NCBI RefSeq assembly: GCF_017832355.1
Contig: NZ_JAFIBY010000009.1
Location: 1-64,000, forward strand
Direction of reading: 5' to 3'
Source: Serratia sp. PL17
GTDB lineage: Bacteria; Pseudomonadota; Gammaproteobacteria; Enterobacterales; Enterobacteriaceae
Length of the DNA stretch: 64,000 bases
Both the position numbers and the translations under genes were made by a program. The notes under the pieces were generated by a model. It worked only from the letters and a program-made list of their open reading frames with translations, searched no databases and was not told where the DNA came from. Positions 42,239 to 51,183 of this stretch are shown piece after piece (position 1 is the stretch's first letter; the number at the start of each line of letters is the position of its first letter).

Positions 42239-43243
42239 TTACTGCGGTGACACAAACCCGACAGCCTGGTAAACCTTCGCCAGGGTTTCCTGTGCACGCG
42301 CACGCGCTTTGGCCGCGCCGTCACGCATCACCTGTTGCAACAGGGCTTCGTCGTTGCGGAAACGGTGATAACGCTCCTGAAGCTCACCTAACATACCGGA
42401 TACCGCTTCAGCCACAGCGCCTTTCAAGTGACCATACATTTGGCCTTCGAACTCGGCTTCCAACTGGGCGATACTTTTGCCGGTCACGCCGGAAAGGATA
42501 TCCAACAGGTTAGACACCCCCGCCTTGTTCGCCACGTCATAACGGACTACCGGTGGCTCTTCGGAATCGGTCATCGCACGCTTGATCTTCTTCATCACCG
42601 CTTTCGGATCTTCCAACAGGCCGATAACGTTATTGCGGTTATCGTCCGACTTGGACATCTTCTTGGTCGGTTCTTGCAGTGACATCACGCGAGCACCAGA
42701 CTTAGGAATAAACGGCTCCGGCACTTTGAACACATCACCGTATAGCGCATTGAAACGCTGACCGATATCACGGCTCAGCTCCAAGTGCTGCTTCTGGTCT
42801 TCACCGACCGGTACCTGGTTGGTTTGGTACAACAGGATATCTGCGGCCATCAGCACCGGATAGCTGAACAAACCGGCGTTGATGTTCTCGGCGTAACGCG
42901 TGGACTTGTCCTTGAATTGAGTCATGCGACTCAGTTCGCCGAAGTAGGTGTAGCAGTTCAACACCCAGCTCAGTTGCGTGTGCTCCGGTACGTGCGACTG
43001 CACAAAGATGGTGCTCTTTTGCGGATCAATACCACAAGCCAGATACAGCGCCAGCGTATCCAGCGTAGCCTTGCGCAACTTGTCTGCATCCTGGCGTACG
43101 GTGATGGCGTGCAGATCGACGATGCAATAGATGCAGTCGTAATCGTCCTGCATCTTAACCCACTGACGCAGCGCACCCATGTAGTTGCCGATAGTCAGTT
43201 CGCCGGACGGCTGCGCGCCGCTAAATACGATGGGCTTACTCAT
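42239..43243 (-). CDS. trpS: Tryptophanyl-tRNA synthetase
   Basis: TrpS is a class I aminoacyl-tRNA synthetase that charges tRNA-Trp. The 334 residues match E. coli. The HIGH-like motif is [13 protein letters not shown] and the KMSKS motif is [10 protein letters not shown]. It is the last gene of the dam superoperon, 2 bp after gph. Confidence 0.98.
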   Translation of the reverse strand: MSKPIVFSGAQPSGELTIGNYMGALRQWVKMQDDYDCIYCIVDLHAITVRQDADKLRKATLDTLALYLACGIDPQKSTIFVQSHVPEHTQLSWVLNCYTYFGELSRMTQFKDKSTRYAENINAGLFSYPVLMAADILLYQTNQVPVGEDQKQHLELSRDIGQRFNALYGDVFKVPEPFIPKSGARVMSLQEPTKKMSKSDDNRNNVIGLLEDPKAVMKKIKRAMTDSEEPPVVRYDVANKAGVSNLLDILSGVTGKSIAQLEAEFEGQMYGHLKGAVAEAVSGMLGELQERYHRFRNDEALLQQVMRDGAAKARARAQETLAKVYQAVGFVSPQ

Positions 43244-43245
43244 GT

Positions 43246-43944
43246 TTAAAATTCCTGATTCTCTAAAGAGGACAGCCCAAGAGCGGGCAACAAGTCGGCA
43301 AAGCGCTCCAACACGCGGTCGGGATGGCTCAGGGCAATAGCTTCGCCGTAGTTATAACCGTAGGTCAGCGCGGCGCTTGGGCAGCCTGCGCCCTGTGCAG
43401 CCTGAATATCGTTACGGGAATCGCCGACGAACAGCAGCTCGTTGGCGCGCAAGCCAAGCTTGCCAAGAACCAGATACAGCGGTGCGGGGTGCGGCTTTTT
43501 TTCTACCACATCATCACCGCCGATAATCAGCGAGAAATAATCGATAATGCCCAATGCGGTCAGTAACGGCGCAACAAACGGCGTAGGTTTATTCGTCACC
43601 AGAGCCATTGGATAACCTTGCGCGGCCAAACTCGCCAGCGTTTCCTTTACCTGTGGAAACAGGCGGCTGCCGCTGTCGACCGTTTGTGCGTAAAAATGGT
43701 CAAAACGCGCGCGCAGTTGCAGGCAATGTTCCGGTGTGGCTTCAACTTCGGCCCAACGCAGTGCACGTTGCACCAACACGTCGGCGCCATTACCAATCCA
43801 GGTGCCGACCCGCGCTTCACCCGCCTGCGGCAGACCCATTTCTGCTAACGCCAAATCGATAGCGGCGGCAAGCCCTGGGGCACTGTCGACCAGAGTGCCA
43901 TCAAGATCAAAGGCGAGCGCACGGATCGCGCCGAAATCAGCCAT
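43246..43944 (-). CDS. gph: Phosphoglycolate phosphatase
   Basis: Gph is a HAD-family phosphatase that removes 2-phosphoglycolate formed in repair of oxidised DNA ends. The 232-residue protein has HAD motif [15 protein letters not shown], motif II VTNKPT, the motif III lysine in VEKKPHPAP and motif [18 protein letters not shown]. It overlaps rpe by 8 bp. Confidence 0.96.
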   Translation of the reverse strand: MADFGAIRALAFDLDGTLVDSAPGLAAAIDLALAEMGLPQAGEARVGTWIGNGADVLVQRALRWAEVEATPEHCLQLRARFDHFYAQTVDSGSRLFPQVKETLASLAAQGYPMALVTNKPTPFVAPLLTALGIIDYFSLIIGGDDVVEKKPHPAPLYLVLGKLGLRANELLFVGDSRNDIQAAQGAGCPSAALTYGYNYGEAIALSHPDRVLERFADLLPALGLSSLENQEF

Positions 43945-44614
43945 GTGTCACCTTTGCCAATTCACTGCGCATTTCATCAATCACGCGGCGGTAGTCCGGC
44001 TTACCGAAGATAGCGGAGCCCGCAACAAACATGTCTGCGCCTGCCGCAGCGATCTCGGCAATATTATCGACTTTGACGCCGCCATCCACTTCCAGACGGA
44101 TATCGCGGCCGCTTTCGTCGATCAACTTGCGCACCTGACGCAGTTTATCCAGGGTGCCGTGAATAAACGACTGCCCGCCAAACCCTGGGTTGACCGACAT
44201 CAGCAAAATCACGTCGACCTTGTCCATCACGTAATCAAGGTAACTCAACGGCGTTGCCGGGTTAAAGACCAGACCGGCTTTACAGCCGTGCTCTTTAATC
44301 AGTTGGATTGTACGATCGACGTGTTCGGAGGCTTCCGGATGGAAAGAGATGTAACTGGCACCTGCTGCGGCAAAGTCCGGCACAATGCGGTCGACCGGTT
44401 TTACCATCAAATGCACGTCAATGGGTGCGGTAATGCCGTAGTTACGCAGCGCCTGACAAACCATTGGCCCGATCGTCAGATTGGGGACGTAATGGTTATC
44501 CATCACGTCAAAGTGCACTACGTCGCCACCAGCGGCCAGCACATTAGCAGTGTCCTCACCCAGACGGGCAAAGTCTGCTGACAAGATGGACGGGGCAATC
44601 AAAAATTTTTTCAT
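43937..44614 (-). CDS. rpe: Ribulose-phosphate 3-epimerase
   Basis: Rpe interconverts ribulose 5-phosphate and xylulose 5-phosphate in the pentose phosphate pathway. The 225-residue TIM barrel has conserved motifs [54 protein letters not shown] and [12 protein letters not shown]. It lies between dam and gph in the superoperon. Confidence 0.98.
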   Translation of the reverse strand: MKKFLIAPSILSADFARLGEDTANVLAAGGDVVHFDVMDNHYVPNLTIGPMVCQALRNYGITAPIDVHLMVKPVDRIVPDFAAAGASYISFHPEASEHVDRTIQLIKEHGCKAGLVFNPATPLSYLDYVMDKVDVILLMSVNPGFGGQSFIHGTLDKLRQVRKLIDESGRDIRLEVDGGVKVDNIAEIAAAGADMFVAGSAIFGKPDYRRVIDEMRSELAKVTHG

Positions 44615-44643
44615 CCGCTCTCTCCAAACGTAGGGTTCGAATC

Positions 44644-44707
44644 GTTATACCCCTCGTTTTTCAAGCCACAACCTTGTTGGCCGCGACTCGAAATCCCTGG
44701 GGTAAAT
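44644..44707 (+). repeat. ERIC remnant (internally deleted)
   Basis: About 64 bp between rpe and dam keep only the outer arms of an ERIC: GTTATACCCCTCGTTTTTC at one end and GACTCGAAATCCCTGGGGTAA at the other. The central core is missing. It forms a hairpin-capable palindrome inside the superoperon. Confidence 0.65.
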
Positions 44708-44726
44708 ACACCGGGGTGTTCCCGGC

Positions 44727-45539
44727 TTAGCGATACAGCGCCAAAAGCTCATTCACTTTGCTGCGACCGAGAATATTTCTGCTGATGGTACGCCGCGCTT
44801 TCACCACGTACAACGATGCATGCTGGTACCAGTCACGCGTCAACTCGGTATCATGATTGGAAATCAATACGGGCACTTGGCTTTCTACCGAAAGCTGATG
44901 CGCCATCAACGCCAGGCTCTGCTGGTCCGCCATGCTGAAGCTATTTGTGTGGTAAGCGGTAAAATTCGCCGTCGCCGAGAGTGGCGCATAAGGCGGATCG
45001 CAATACACCACCGTACCGCGCTCAGCTTTTGCCATGGTATCGCGGTAATGCTCACAGACAAAAGTCGCGTTGCGGGATTTTTCAGCGAACCAATATAACT
45101 CTTCCTCAGGGAAGTACGGTTTCTTGTAACGTCCGAATGGAACGTTGAACTCACCACGCAGGTTATATCGGCACAAACCGTTGTAACAGTGGCGATTCAG
45201 ATAAAGAAACAGCAGCGCACGGCGGTAAGGATCGTTACTCGTATTAAACTCTGCGCGCAGCAGGTAAAACTGATCCGACTTATTGAATTCATCGGTGAAA
45301 AGAAGGCGGGCATCACGCACGAAGTCATCCGTACGTAGCTTAACGATGTTATACAGATTAATAAGATCGCTGTTGATGTCGGCGAGAATATAGGCGTCGT
45401 ATTCTGTGTTCAGGAAGACTGAACCCGCACCCACGAAGGGCTCGATTAAGCAGTCGCCTGCTGGTAGATGACGACGAATCTCGTCCACCAGCGGGTATTT
45501 TCCACCAGCCCATTTTAAAAAAGCGCGGTTTTTCTTCAT
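44727..45539 (-). CDS. dam: DNA adenine methyltransferase Dam
   Basis: Dam methylates adenine in GATC, marking the template strand for mismatch repair and timing SeqA-controlled replication. The 270-residue protein has the SAM-binding motif FVGAGSVFLN with FLKWAGGKYPLVDEI at the N-terminus. The catalytic motif is DPPY (VVYCDPPYAPLSATANFTAY), and VLISNHDTELTRDWY lies near the C-terminus. It has the E. coli length class (278). The damX-dam gap here is enlarged by an ERIC. Confidence 0.98.
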   Translation of the reverse strand: MKKNRAFLKWAGGKYPLVDEIRRHLPAGDCLIEPFVGAGSVFLNTEYDAYILADINSDLINLYNIVKLRTDDFVRDARLLFTDEFNKSDQFYLLRAEFNTSNDPYRRALLFLYLNRHCYNGLCRYNLRGEFNVPFGRYKKPYFPEEELYWFAEKSRNATFVCEHYRDTMAKAERGTVVYCDPPYAPLSATANFTAYHTNSFSMADQQSLALMAHQLSVESQVPVLISNHDTELTRDWYQHASLYVVKARRTISRNILGRSKVNELLALYR

Positions 45540-45624
45540 GCCGTCAATTAGCTACTTATTATACAATTCAGAGCGGCGGATTGTACTCTGTTTCAGACAG
45601 CACATCAGCGCACAAATTTAAGTG

Positions 45625-45821
45625 ATTGATACCCTTCATCCTTCAAGCCGCAGCATCATTGGCCACGCACAGTTATTCGACCTGTCCGCAGGCCACTTCA
45701 GTCATCTGTTACGAGTAAACAGGTACCCGCCGATTAACACGGGCGCAGCATGCTGCGCCCTTACAATGCCTGAAATTTCTGCTCTTGCCGCCTGGCCGCA
45801 GCTTGAAATCTATCGGGTTAC
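45625..45821 (+). repeat. ERIC repeat with central insertion overlapping the damX stop
   Basis: The left arm GATACCCTTCATCCTTCAAG and right arm GCAGCTTGAAATCTATCGGG are ERIC ends. The degenerate core (TTCAGTCATCTGTTA, then GCCTGAAATTTCTGCTCTTG) is split by a GC-rich palindromic insert (45722-45777). The last bases supply the damX TAA stop (45818-45820). It fills most of the 278-bp damX-dam gap. Confidence 0.75.
45722..45777 (+). repeat. Partial copy of the two-hairpin element inside ERIC
   Basis: CCGATTAACACGGGCGCAGC followed by ATGCTGCGCCCTTACAAT includes the perfect palindrome GGGCGCAGCATGCTGCGCCC. It matches the right hairpin and linker of the copies at 25750 and 34064. The left hairpin is degenerate. 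Confidence 0.65.
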
Positions 45822-46840
45822 TTTTTCAGATCCTGTTGAACCTGACCTACAGGCCGGACCCAAGGTTTTTTCGCCTGAACATCCGCAGGCAACGTCGCGA
45901 TTGCGCGCTTCGCTTCTGCTGAAGAGGCATAGTTGCCGCTTACCAGTACATACCAAGGTTTGCCGTTACGCTGGGTTGAATACACCAGGTAATGCTGCAA
46001 CTTCTGCTGCTTGGCGTAGGCATTAAGCGTATCGGAGCGCGAGGCACTGCTCAGTTGCAGAGTATAATGGCTCGCCGGTGCAGACTGAAGTGAGCCACCA
46101 TTGCCGCTTACCGTGCCCGCTTTCGCACTCGCTGCCCCCGCTTTGCTGGAGGATGCTGGCGCTGGCGTATACACCGTGGTTGGCGTTTTATGCTGTGTGG
46201 CCGTAGCCGCTGGCTTACTGACGTTTTTCGCCGGTACTTTATGTTGCTGTGGCGCCGTGCCCTGCACTTGGCGTGCAGCTTCTTTCGCCGCAGCCCCGTT
46301 CATCAGGGTAGCCGGTGCTGTCGGCAGCGTTGACATCGGGCCGCTCATGCCCTGCGTCGCCGCATCAACCTGGCCCTGCTGCGCTGACAGTGCATCCGAC
46401 ATATTGCCTGGCAGATCAACACGCTGTTGCGCGCCGCCCTGCGCTGGCTGCGGTTGCGCTTCCGTCGGCGTACTGGAGATAGGTGGAACGTTGACCGTTT
46501 GCGGCTGAGACGTGCTGCTCACGCCGTTATTGTCATTGGTGTCAGTGGTACCGCCTGGCACACCGGTATTACCGGCAGTCAGCGACGACGAGCCCGACAG
46601 GTTGATGTCCTTGGCTGCGCCATTCTGTGCCCCTTCCTGTGCCGCCTCGTGCTTGGTTGGCGCCTTCAGCGCTGAACCAATACCGACAATCAGCAACAGC
46701 AACACCAGAATACCGATACCAATCATTAAGTGCTGACGTGAAACAGCAAAGCGTGGTCCCGGAGCCGGTTTACGCGAACGTGCAGGACGACGATCGCTGC
46801 TATCAGGTCTGAGATCGTCTTCCGGTTTAAACTCATCCAT
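45818..46840 (-). CDS. damX: Cell division protein DamX
   Basis: DamX is a bitopic inner-membrane protein that binds septal peptidoglycan through its SPOR domain. The 340-residue protein starts MDEFKPEDDLRPDSSDRRPARSRK. It has one membrane segment (about 35-57, MIGIGILVLLLLIVGIGSAL), a long Ala/Pro/Gln/Thr-rich linker and a C-terminal SPOR domain (about 258-335, SHYTLQLSSASRSDTLNAYA, then GKPWYVLVSGNYASSAEAKRAIATL). E. coli DamX is about 428 residues; the acidic segment before its membrane helix is missing here. The start is ATG 46840. Confidence 0.95.
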   Translation of the reverse strand: MDEFKPEDDLRPDSSDRRPARSRKPAPGPRFAVSRQHLMIGIGILVLLLLIVGIGSALKAPTKHEAAQEGAQNGAAKDINLSGSSSLTAGNTGVPGGTTDTNDNNGVSSTSQPQTVNVPPISSTPTEAQPQPAQGGAQQRVDLPGNMSDALSAQQGQVDAATQGMSGPMSTLPTAPATLMNGAAAKEAARQVQGTAPQQHKVPAKNVSKPAATATQHKTPTTVYTPAPASSSKAGAASAKAGTVSGNGGSLQSAPASHYTLQLSSASRSDTLNAYAKQQKLQHYLVYSTQRNGKPWYVLVSGNYASSAEAKRAIATLPADVQAKKPWVRPVGQVQQDLKK

Positions 46841-46999
46841 CTGAAACCCTCCAACTAGAGGCAAAAGCCCACCACTGTAGACCTACCGTGGCACGAGCAG
46901 ATTAACCCGATCATGGCAAAGCGACGCCAGTCATGCTTTGCACATTAATTAATATAGATGTAAACGGCGGCTAAGCCACTGTTACTTCGTCCGATTTAC

Positions 47000-48097
47000 T
47001 TAGACAGTCTGTTCAGGAAGGCAAGCTGCGATCGAAGCAAGCACCGTTTCATGCCCCACTCCGCCACGGACCTCCGCCTGGCCAATAGCCGTCGGCAGTA
47101 CCAGGCGCAGTTCACCGGCCAGTACCTTCTTATCACGCATCATATGCGGCAGATAGGATTCCGGCGTCATTTCCTGCGGACCACACACCGGCAAACCCGC
47201 GCGCAACAACAGTGCTTTGATACGTTCAATATCGTCGGCACTGAACTGCCCGAGACGGTGCGCAGTTTCCGCCGCCATGACCATACCGGCAGCAACGGCT
47301 TCCCCATGCAACCATACACCATAGCCCATTTCGGCTTCGATCGCATGGCCGTAAGTATGACCCAGATTCAGCAGCGCACGCAGACCGCTTTCGCGTTCAT
47401 CGGCAGCAACCACCTCGGCCTTCAGCTCGCAACAACGGCGGATACAATAGGCAAGTGCCTGCATATCCAACGCCATCAATGCATCGATATTGTTTTCCAG
47501 CCAGACAAAGAAATCGCGATCGAGAATAATCCCGTACTTGATCACTTCTGCCAGACCCGAGGAGAGTTCACGCGCCGGCAAGGTTTTCAGGCAATCCAAA
47601 TCAACCACCACAGAAGCCGGTTGATAGAACGCGCCGATCATGTTTTTACCGAGCGGATGATTGACGGCGGTTTTACCGCCAACGGAAGAGTCCACCTGCG
47701 ACAGCAGCGTGGTAGGAACCTGAATAAAGCGGACACCACGCTGATAACAGGCGGCGGCAAAGCCGGTAAGATCGCCAACCACGCCGCCCCCGAGGGCGAT
47801 TAGCGTGGTATCACGACCGTGCGGCTTTTCCAACAGTGCCGAGAACACCTGCTCAAGCACGGCAAGGGATTTATACTGTTCGCCATCAGGTAAAATCACC
47901 TGATCCACCATGACGCCAGCCTGCTCCAGCACCTTCCGGACGTGGTCCAAATAGAGTGGTGCCAGGGTTTGGTTGGTGACCAGCATGACCTGTTCACCTG
48001 ACTTCAGCGGCATAAAAGAAGCCGGATCGTTAAACAATCCGGCGGCTATGGTAATCGGGTAGCTGCGCTCCCCAAGCGTTACGGTAATTCTCTCCAT
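47000..48097 (-). CDS. aroB: 3-dehydroquinate synthase
   Basis: AroB catalyses the second shikimate-pathway step, DAHP to 3-dehydroquinate, using NAD and zinc. The 365-residue protein has [59 protein letters not shown] and the zinc-site [14 protein letters not shown] and [14 protein letters not shown] 48097 ([15 protein letters not shown]) is the homologous start; an in-frame start six codons earlier is less likely. A lone CRISPR-type repeat ends 21 nt upstream of this start. Confidence 0.98.
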   Translation of the reverse strand: MERITVTLGERSYPITIAAGLFNDPASFMPLKSGEQVMLVTNQTLAPLYLDHVRKVLEQAGVMVDQVILPDGEQYKSLAVLEQVFSALLEKPHGRDTTLIALGGGVVGDLTGFAAACYQRGVRFIQVPTTLLSQVDSSVGGKTAVNHPLGKNMIGAFYQPASVVVDLDCLKTLPARELSSGLAEVIKYGIILDRDFFVWLENNIDALMALDMQALAYCIRRCCELKAEVVAADERESGLRALLNLGHTYGHAIEAEMGYGVWLHGEAVAAGMVMAAETAHRLGQFSADDIERIKALLLRAGLPVCGPQEMTPESYLPHMMRDKKVLAGELRLVLPTAIGQAEVRGGVGHETVLASIAACLPEQTV

Positions 48098-48118
48098 GTC
48101 GCGCTCAGTTCTCAATGT

Positions 48119-48146
48119 GGTTTATCCCCGCTACTGCGGGGAACAC
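48119..48146 (-). repeat. Solitary type I-E CRISPR-like repeat in the aroK-aroB spacer
   Basis: Read on the minus (transcribed) strand, the 28 nt begin GTGTT, carry the perfect-stem hairpin CCCCGCAGTAGCGGGG and end ATAAACC. This is the conserved pattern of type I-E repeats of enterobacteria (GTGTTCCCCGC-4 nt-GCGGGGATAAACC). No second repeat is found at the usual approximately 61-bp spacing on either side, and there are no cas genes in the window. It lies between the aroK stop (48191) and the aroB start (48097). Confidence 0.8.
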
Positions 48147-48190
48147 AATCAGTCTTTCCGCATTTGCCGTGGCGAACACGGAAACCGCAA

Positions 48191-48712
48191 TCAGTTACTT
48201 TCCAGCATGTTGATAATCTGGTTGGCAACCACTTTGGCGCTTTGATCGTCGGTGCGGATGGTGACATCTGCAATTTCTTCGTACAACGGATTACGCTCTT
48301 TCGCCAGCGCTTCAAGCACTTCACGCGGAGGAGAATCAACCTGCAACAGCGGACGCTTTTTGTCGCGCTGAGTACGGGCTAACTGCTTCTCGATAGTGGT
48401 TTCCAGGTACACCACCACGCCACGGGCAGACAGACGGTTACGCGTTTCACGCGATTTAACCGAACCACCGCCGGTAGCCAGCACGATGCCTTGCTTTTCC
48501 GTCAGTTCATTAATGACTTTTTCTTCACGATCGCGGAAACCTTCTTCACCTTCCACGTCGAATACCCAGCCCACGTCAGCTCCGGTACGTCGCTCAATTT
48601 CTTGATCGGAGTCGAAAAACTCCATATTGAGTTGCTGAGCTAACTGACGGCCAATAGTGCTTTTGCCGGCACCCATAGGCCCAACCAGAAAGATATTGCG
48701 TTTCTCTGCCAT
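48191..48712 (-). CDS. aroK: Shikimate kinase I
   Basis: AroK phosphorylates shikimate at O3. The 173-residue protein matches E. coli AroK. Walker A is [15 protein letters not shown] (residues 11-25). The shikimate-binding [18 protein letters not shown], the GGG loop ([16 protein letters not shown]) and the lid [11 protein letters not shown] are present. It is the first gene of the aroK-aroB-damX-dam-rpe-gph-trpS superoperon. Confidence 0.98.
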   Translation of the reverse strand: MAEKRNIFLVGPMGAGKSTIGRQLAQQLNMEFFDSDQEIERRTGADVGWVFDVEGEEGFRDREEKVINELTEKQGIVLATGGGSVKSRETRNRLSARGVVVYLETTIEKQLARTQRDKKRPLLQVDSPPREVLEALAKERNPLYEEIADVTIRTDDQSAKVVANQIINMLESN

Positions 48713-49062
48713 GTTTTTCGGTATTACTAAGACAATTCGTTAATGTTAACCCGCCCCGCCAATCAAATCAGCGGCGGGACCTAAACTGAAACCTCATGAA
48801 CGATAGTGCGAGATCAGACGGAAAATTATCTCAACACTCTTGGTAGTTTGGCAACCGAATAAATCGCAATCCACGCCGCAGGAGGGAAACCATACGTTTT
48901 TAACGGCGTCTTGGCGCTAACAAAAAAACCTCGGTGCTCAATTCGGTAACCCTTGTAAGCTAAATCGGCCGCAGCGTCAAACGCAGATGCCCCCAAGGTG
49001 ATAAAAAAGTGCATCTGCTCATCAACTTTAGGCGATTTTCACCAAACCGGGCACCTTGCCGC
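48713..49062 (-). other. hofQ-aroK spacer
   Basis: This 350-bp gap should contain the superoperon promoter and a long aroK leader. AT-rich stretches lie near 48725-48745 and 48800-48850. I see no convincing promoter pair. A 62-codon open frame (48826-49014, minus) has no ribosome-binding site or recognised homologue, and I do not call it. Confidence 0.45.
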
Positions 49063-50304
49063 TCAGGCCTTAATCAATGTCGGAGTAATAAATATCACCA
49101 GCTCGCGCCTTTTATGCTGTTTGCTGCTTTGTTTAAACAAGGATCCCAGCAGTGGTACATCCCCCATACCGGGCACTTTGTCCGCCCCCTGAGCACTATG
49201 ACGTTGAAAAATACCGCCTAAAACCACGGTTTCTCCGTCTTTTAGCGTCACTTGGGTTTTGATCTCCTGTTTATCTATTGCCAGTGTCTCGCCTGCAGCA
49301 CGGCTGATTGAACGTCCGGGCATGTTCTGGCTGATGTGCAATGTCAGGGTGATTCGCCCGTTGGGCAAAATTCTCGGCGTGACTTCCATGCCCAGAACGG
49401 CCTCTTTGAACTCCATCGAGGTTGCCCCGGTGGAGCCACTGCTCACCTCGTAGGGGATTTCCGTGCCTTGTTTAATACTGGCAGTTTGCAAGTTCGCCGT
49501 CAGCAAACGCGGGCTGGCGATGATTTCCACCCGATTTTCCTGCTCCAGTGCCATCAGTTCCAAATCCAACAGACGCCCACCGATCCGAGCCAGGTGAAAA
49601 CCGGCGCTGAGTGCACTACGTTCCAGCGGCAAATTGACATTAAAGCCGTTCATCCGCCAGGATGTCGCCGGTTTTTCATCCGGTGCCAGGCCCCAGCGCA
49701 CGCCAAGCTCACGCAAACTCTCGCTATTGATGGTGACGACATGCGCCGCTAGCTGTACCTGTGCCAACGGTGCATCCATTTCCGCAATGCGCTGCGTTAA
49801 CAGCGCCACAACCGGCGCAGTATCGCGAACCAACACCGCATTGGTGCGCTTGTCCGCCACCACGCTACCACGCTCACTCAGTAACATACGGTCCTGGGCG
49901 TTGAGGCTTGCGGCAACCTCAGTGGCATCAGCATGGCTCAACGGCAGAGTCACGCTGTGCAGTGGCTGTTTTTGTGCCAAGGCTTGTTGTTGTCGCTGCT
50001 TCTCCTGCTCATTGGGTTCTGGGTGCACCATCATGACATTGCCCTCCTGAGTCATCGACAGCTTCCCCATACGCAGGATCACGGCCAATGCTTGCTGCCA
50101 GGGCACGTTATCCAGCCTCACCGTCAGATTGCCCTCCACACCCACAGCAGTAACCACATTCAGTTGCCGGTAGTCTGCCAACGCCTGTAACACGACGGTA
50201 ACCGGTGCATCCTGAAACGCCAACGAGATAGGGCCTTGATCCTGTGCGGCACCCGTAATGGCCGCCCCCCATAACAGCACTCCCACCCAACGGCATCCTT
50301 TCAT
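49063..50304 (-). CDS. hofQ: HofQ, secretin-like outer-membrane protein for DNA uptake/use
   Basis: HofQ is a GspD/PilQ-type secretin, homologous to the competence secretin ComE/PilQ, linked in E. coli to use of DNA as a nutrient. The 413-residue protein has an N-terminal signal-like segment (MKGCRWVGVLLWGAAITGAA), STN/N-domains (ISLAFQDAPVTVVLQALADY) and the C-terminal secretin domain. That domain includes QVQLAAHVVTINSESLRELGVRWG, VEIIASPRLLTANLQTASIKQGTEIPY and LLGSLFKQSSKQHKRRELVIFITP. It is the last gene of hofMNOPQ and overlaps hofP by 4 bp. Confidence 0.93.
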   Translation of the reverse strand: MKGCRWVGVLLWGAAITGAAQDQGPISLAFQDAPVTVVLQALADYRQLNVVTAVGVEGNLTVRLDNVPWQQALAVILRMGKLSMTQEGNVMMVHPEPNEQEKQRQQQALAQKQPLHSVTLPLSHADATEVAASLNAQDRMLLSERGSVVADKRTNAVLVRDTAPVVALLTQRIAEMDAPLAQVQLAAHVVTINSESLRELGVRWGLAPDEKPATSWRMNGFNVNLPLERSALSAGFHLARIGGRLLDLELMALEQENRVEIIASPRLLTANLQTASIKQGTEIPYEVSSGSTGATSMEFKEAVLGMEVTPRILPNGRITLTLHISQNMPGRSISRAAGETLAIDKQEIKTQVTLKDGETVVLGGIFQRHSAQGADKVPGMGDVPLLGSLFKQSSKQHKRRELVIFITPTLIKA

Positions 50305-50669
50305 TTTTTTTCTTCCTTATGAGGGGTTCCCAGCACCAACACCACCGTATTCTCAGTGGCCGGGCACTCAGCATCTACCTCGACCTCTTCCCGTTTTAGG
50401 GTTAATCGTTTTGCCTGCACCTTATCCACCTGCCAACGCCCAGCCAGCAAGGTTTGATGAGGCGCCAACCGCAACCATTGCCCACTGGGGGTGATAACCC
50501 AGGCATGGCGCAATGCCCCCAGCCCGATGGTCCCCTTCAATTGCCAACTCGCCGGTGACTCGGCCGCTGACACGCAGCCTGACAAGGGCAATGGGCTAAA
50601 GGGATCCCGCTGCTGCGCCATTAACCCCAGCGGCAATAACAACAACCAGACTACACAGCGTTTATTCAT
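50301..50669 (-). CDS. hofP: HofP, PilP-like protein
   Basis: This 122-residue exported protein is in the position of hofP/PilP. It has a signal peptide (MNKRCVVWLLLLPLGLMAQ), then RDPFSPLPLSGC typical of PilP-like proteins. A small beta-rich C-terminal part follows (LKGTIGLGALRHAWVITPSGQWLRL). Sequence similarity to E. coli HofP is modest, so the name rests mainly on position. It overlaps hofO by 8 bp and hofQ by 4 bp. Confidence 0.82.
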   Translation of the reverse strand: MNKRCVVWLLLLPLGLMAQQRDPFSPLPLSGCVSAAESPASWQLKGTIGLGALRHAWVITPSGQWLRLAPHQTLLAGRWQVDKVQAKRLTLKREEVEVDAECPATENTVVLVLGTPHKEEKK

Positions 50670-51183
50670 TGATATTCAACGCCGTAGCCTCTGCCAACGC
50701 CGCGTCCTGAAAAGTAAAATGCGTGGTGAGCCTCCCCGCCTGCGCTTCAACGGACATTTCAGCAAGGCGCAGGTGGGCAGGTAAGTTCTCCAACAGTATT
50801 AATAACCTGTCGTAATTGAGATGCAGCCTCAGCATTCGCTGCGACGAACCTTCTTGCTGGTGCCAGCGTTGCAGCTCCGCACCGACGCGTTGCAAAACCG
50901 CCATCAAATCCCCCTGGGGGGTTGGTCGCTGTATGATCTGTTGAAGATTTTGGTGCACCGCTTCAAGCGTTGGCATGCGAGCCACCTGTTCCGACAACAA
51001 TTCAATGCGTTGTGTGAGCCGCCGATGCTCTATCGCGGTCTGTTCCAACTGCTGCCATTCCCCCTGCAGCAGCAGGACAAACAACAATGCCAGTCCACTC
51101 AGCACCAGACCCTGTATCGCCAGCAGCGAGCCCCGCGGCAGGCTCGACCATCTCGCCATCCAACGCGGCGGTGGCTTAGTCAT
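50662..51183 (-). CDS. hofO: HofO, PilO-like inner-membrane protein
   Basis: This 173-residue protein has one membrane segment (about 22-42, LLAIQGLVLSGLALLFVLLLQ). A periplasmic coiled coil (QLEQTAIEHRRLTQRIELLSEQ) and a ferredoxin-like C-terminus follow, as in PilO. The start is ATG 51183, overlapping the hofN stop by 8 bp. The open frame continues 62 codons upstream through hofN out of phase and is rejected. The name is assigned by order in the hofMNOPQ cluster. Confidence 0.82.
   Translation of the reverse strand: MTKPPPRWMARWSSLPRGSLLAIQGLVLSGLALLFVLLLQGEWQQLEQTAIEHRRLTQRIELLSEQVARMPTLEAVHQNLQQIIQRPTPQGDLMAVLQRVGAELQRWHQQEGSSQRMLRLHLNYDRLLILLENLPAHLRLAEMSVEAQAGRLTTHFTFQDAALAEATALNINE

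Noticed and set aside
48152-48180. Possible second, degenerate CRISPR repeat next to the solitary one
   Set aside because: About 16 of 28 positions match and the spacing is 33 bp rather than about 61. This is too weak to call an array.
48826-49014. 62-codon open frame between hofQ and aroK on the minus strand
   Set aside because: It has no ribosome-binding site before the ATG, no recognisable family motif, and lies in what should be the aroK leader.
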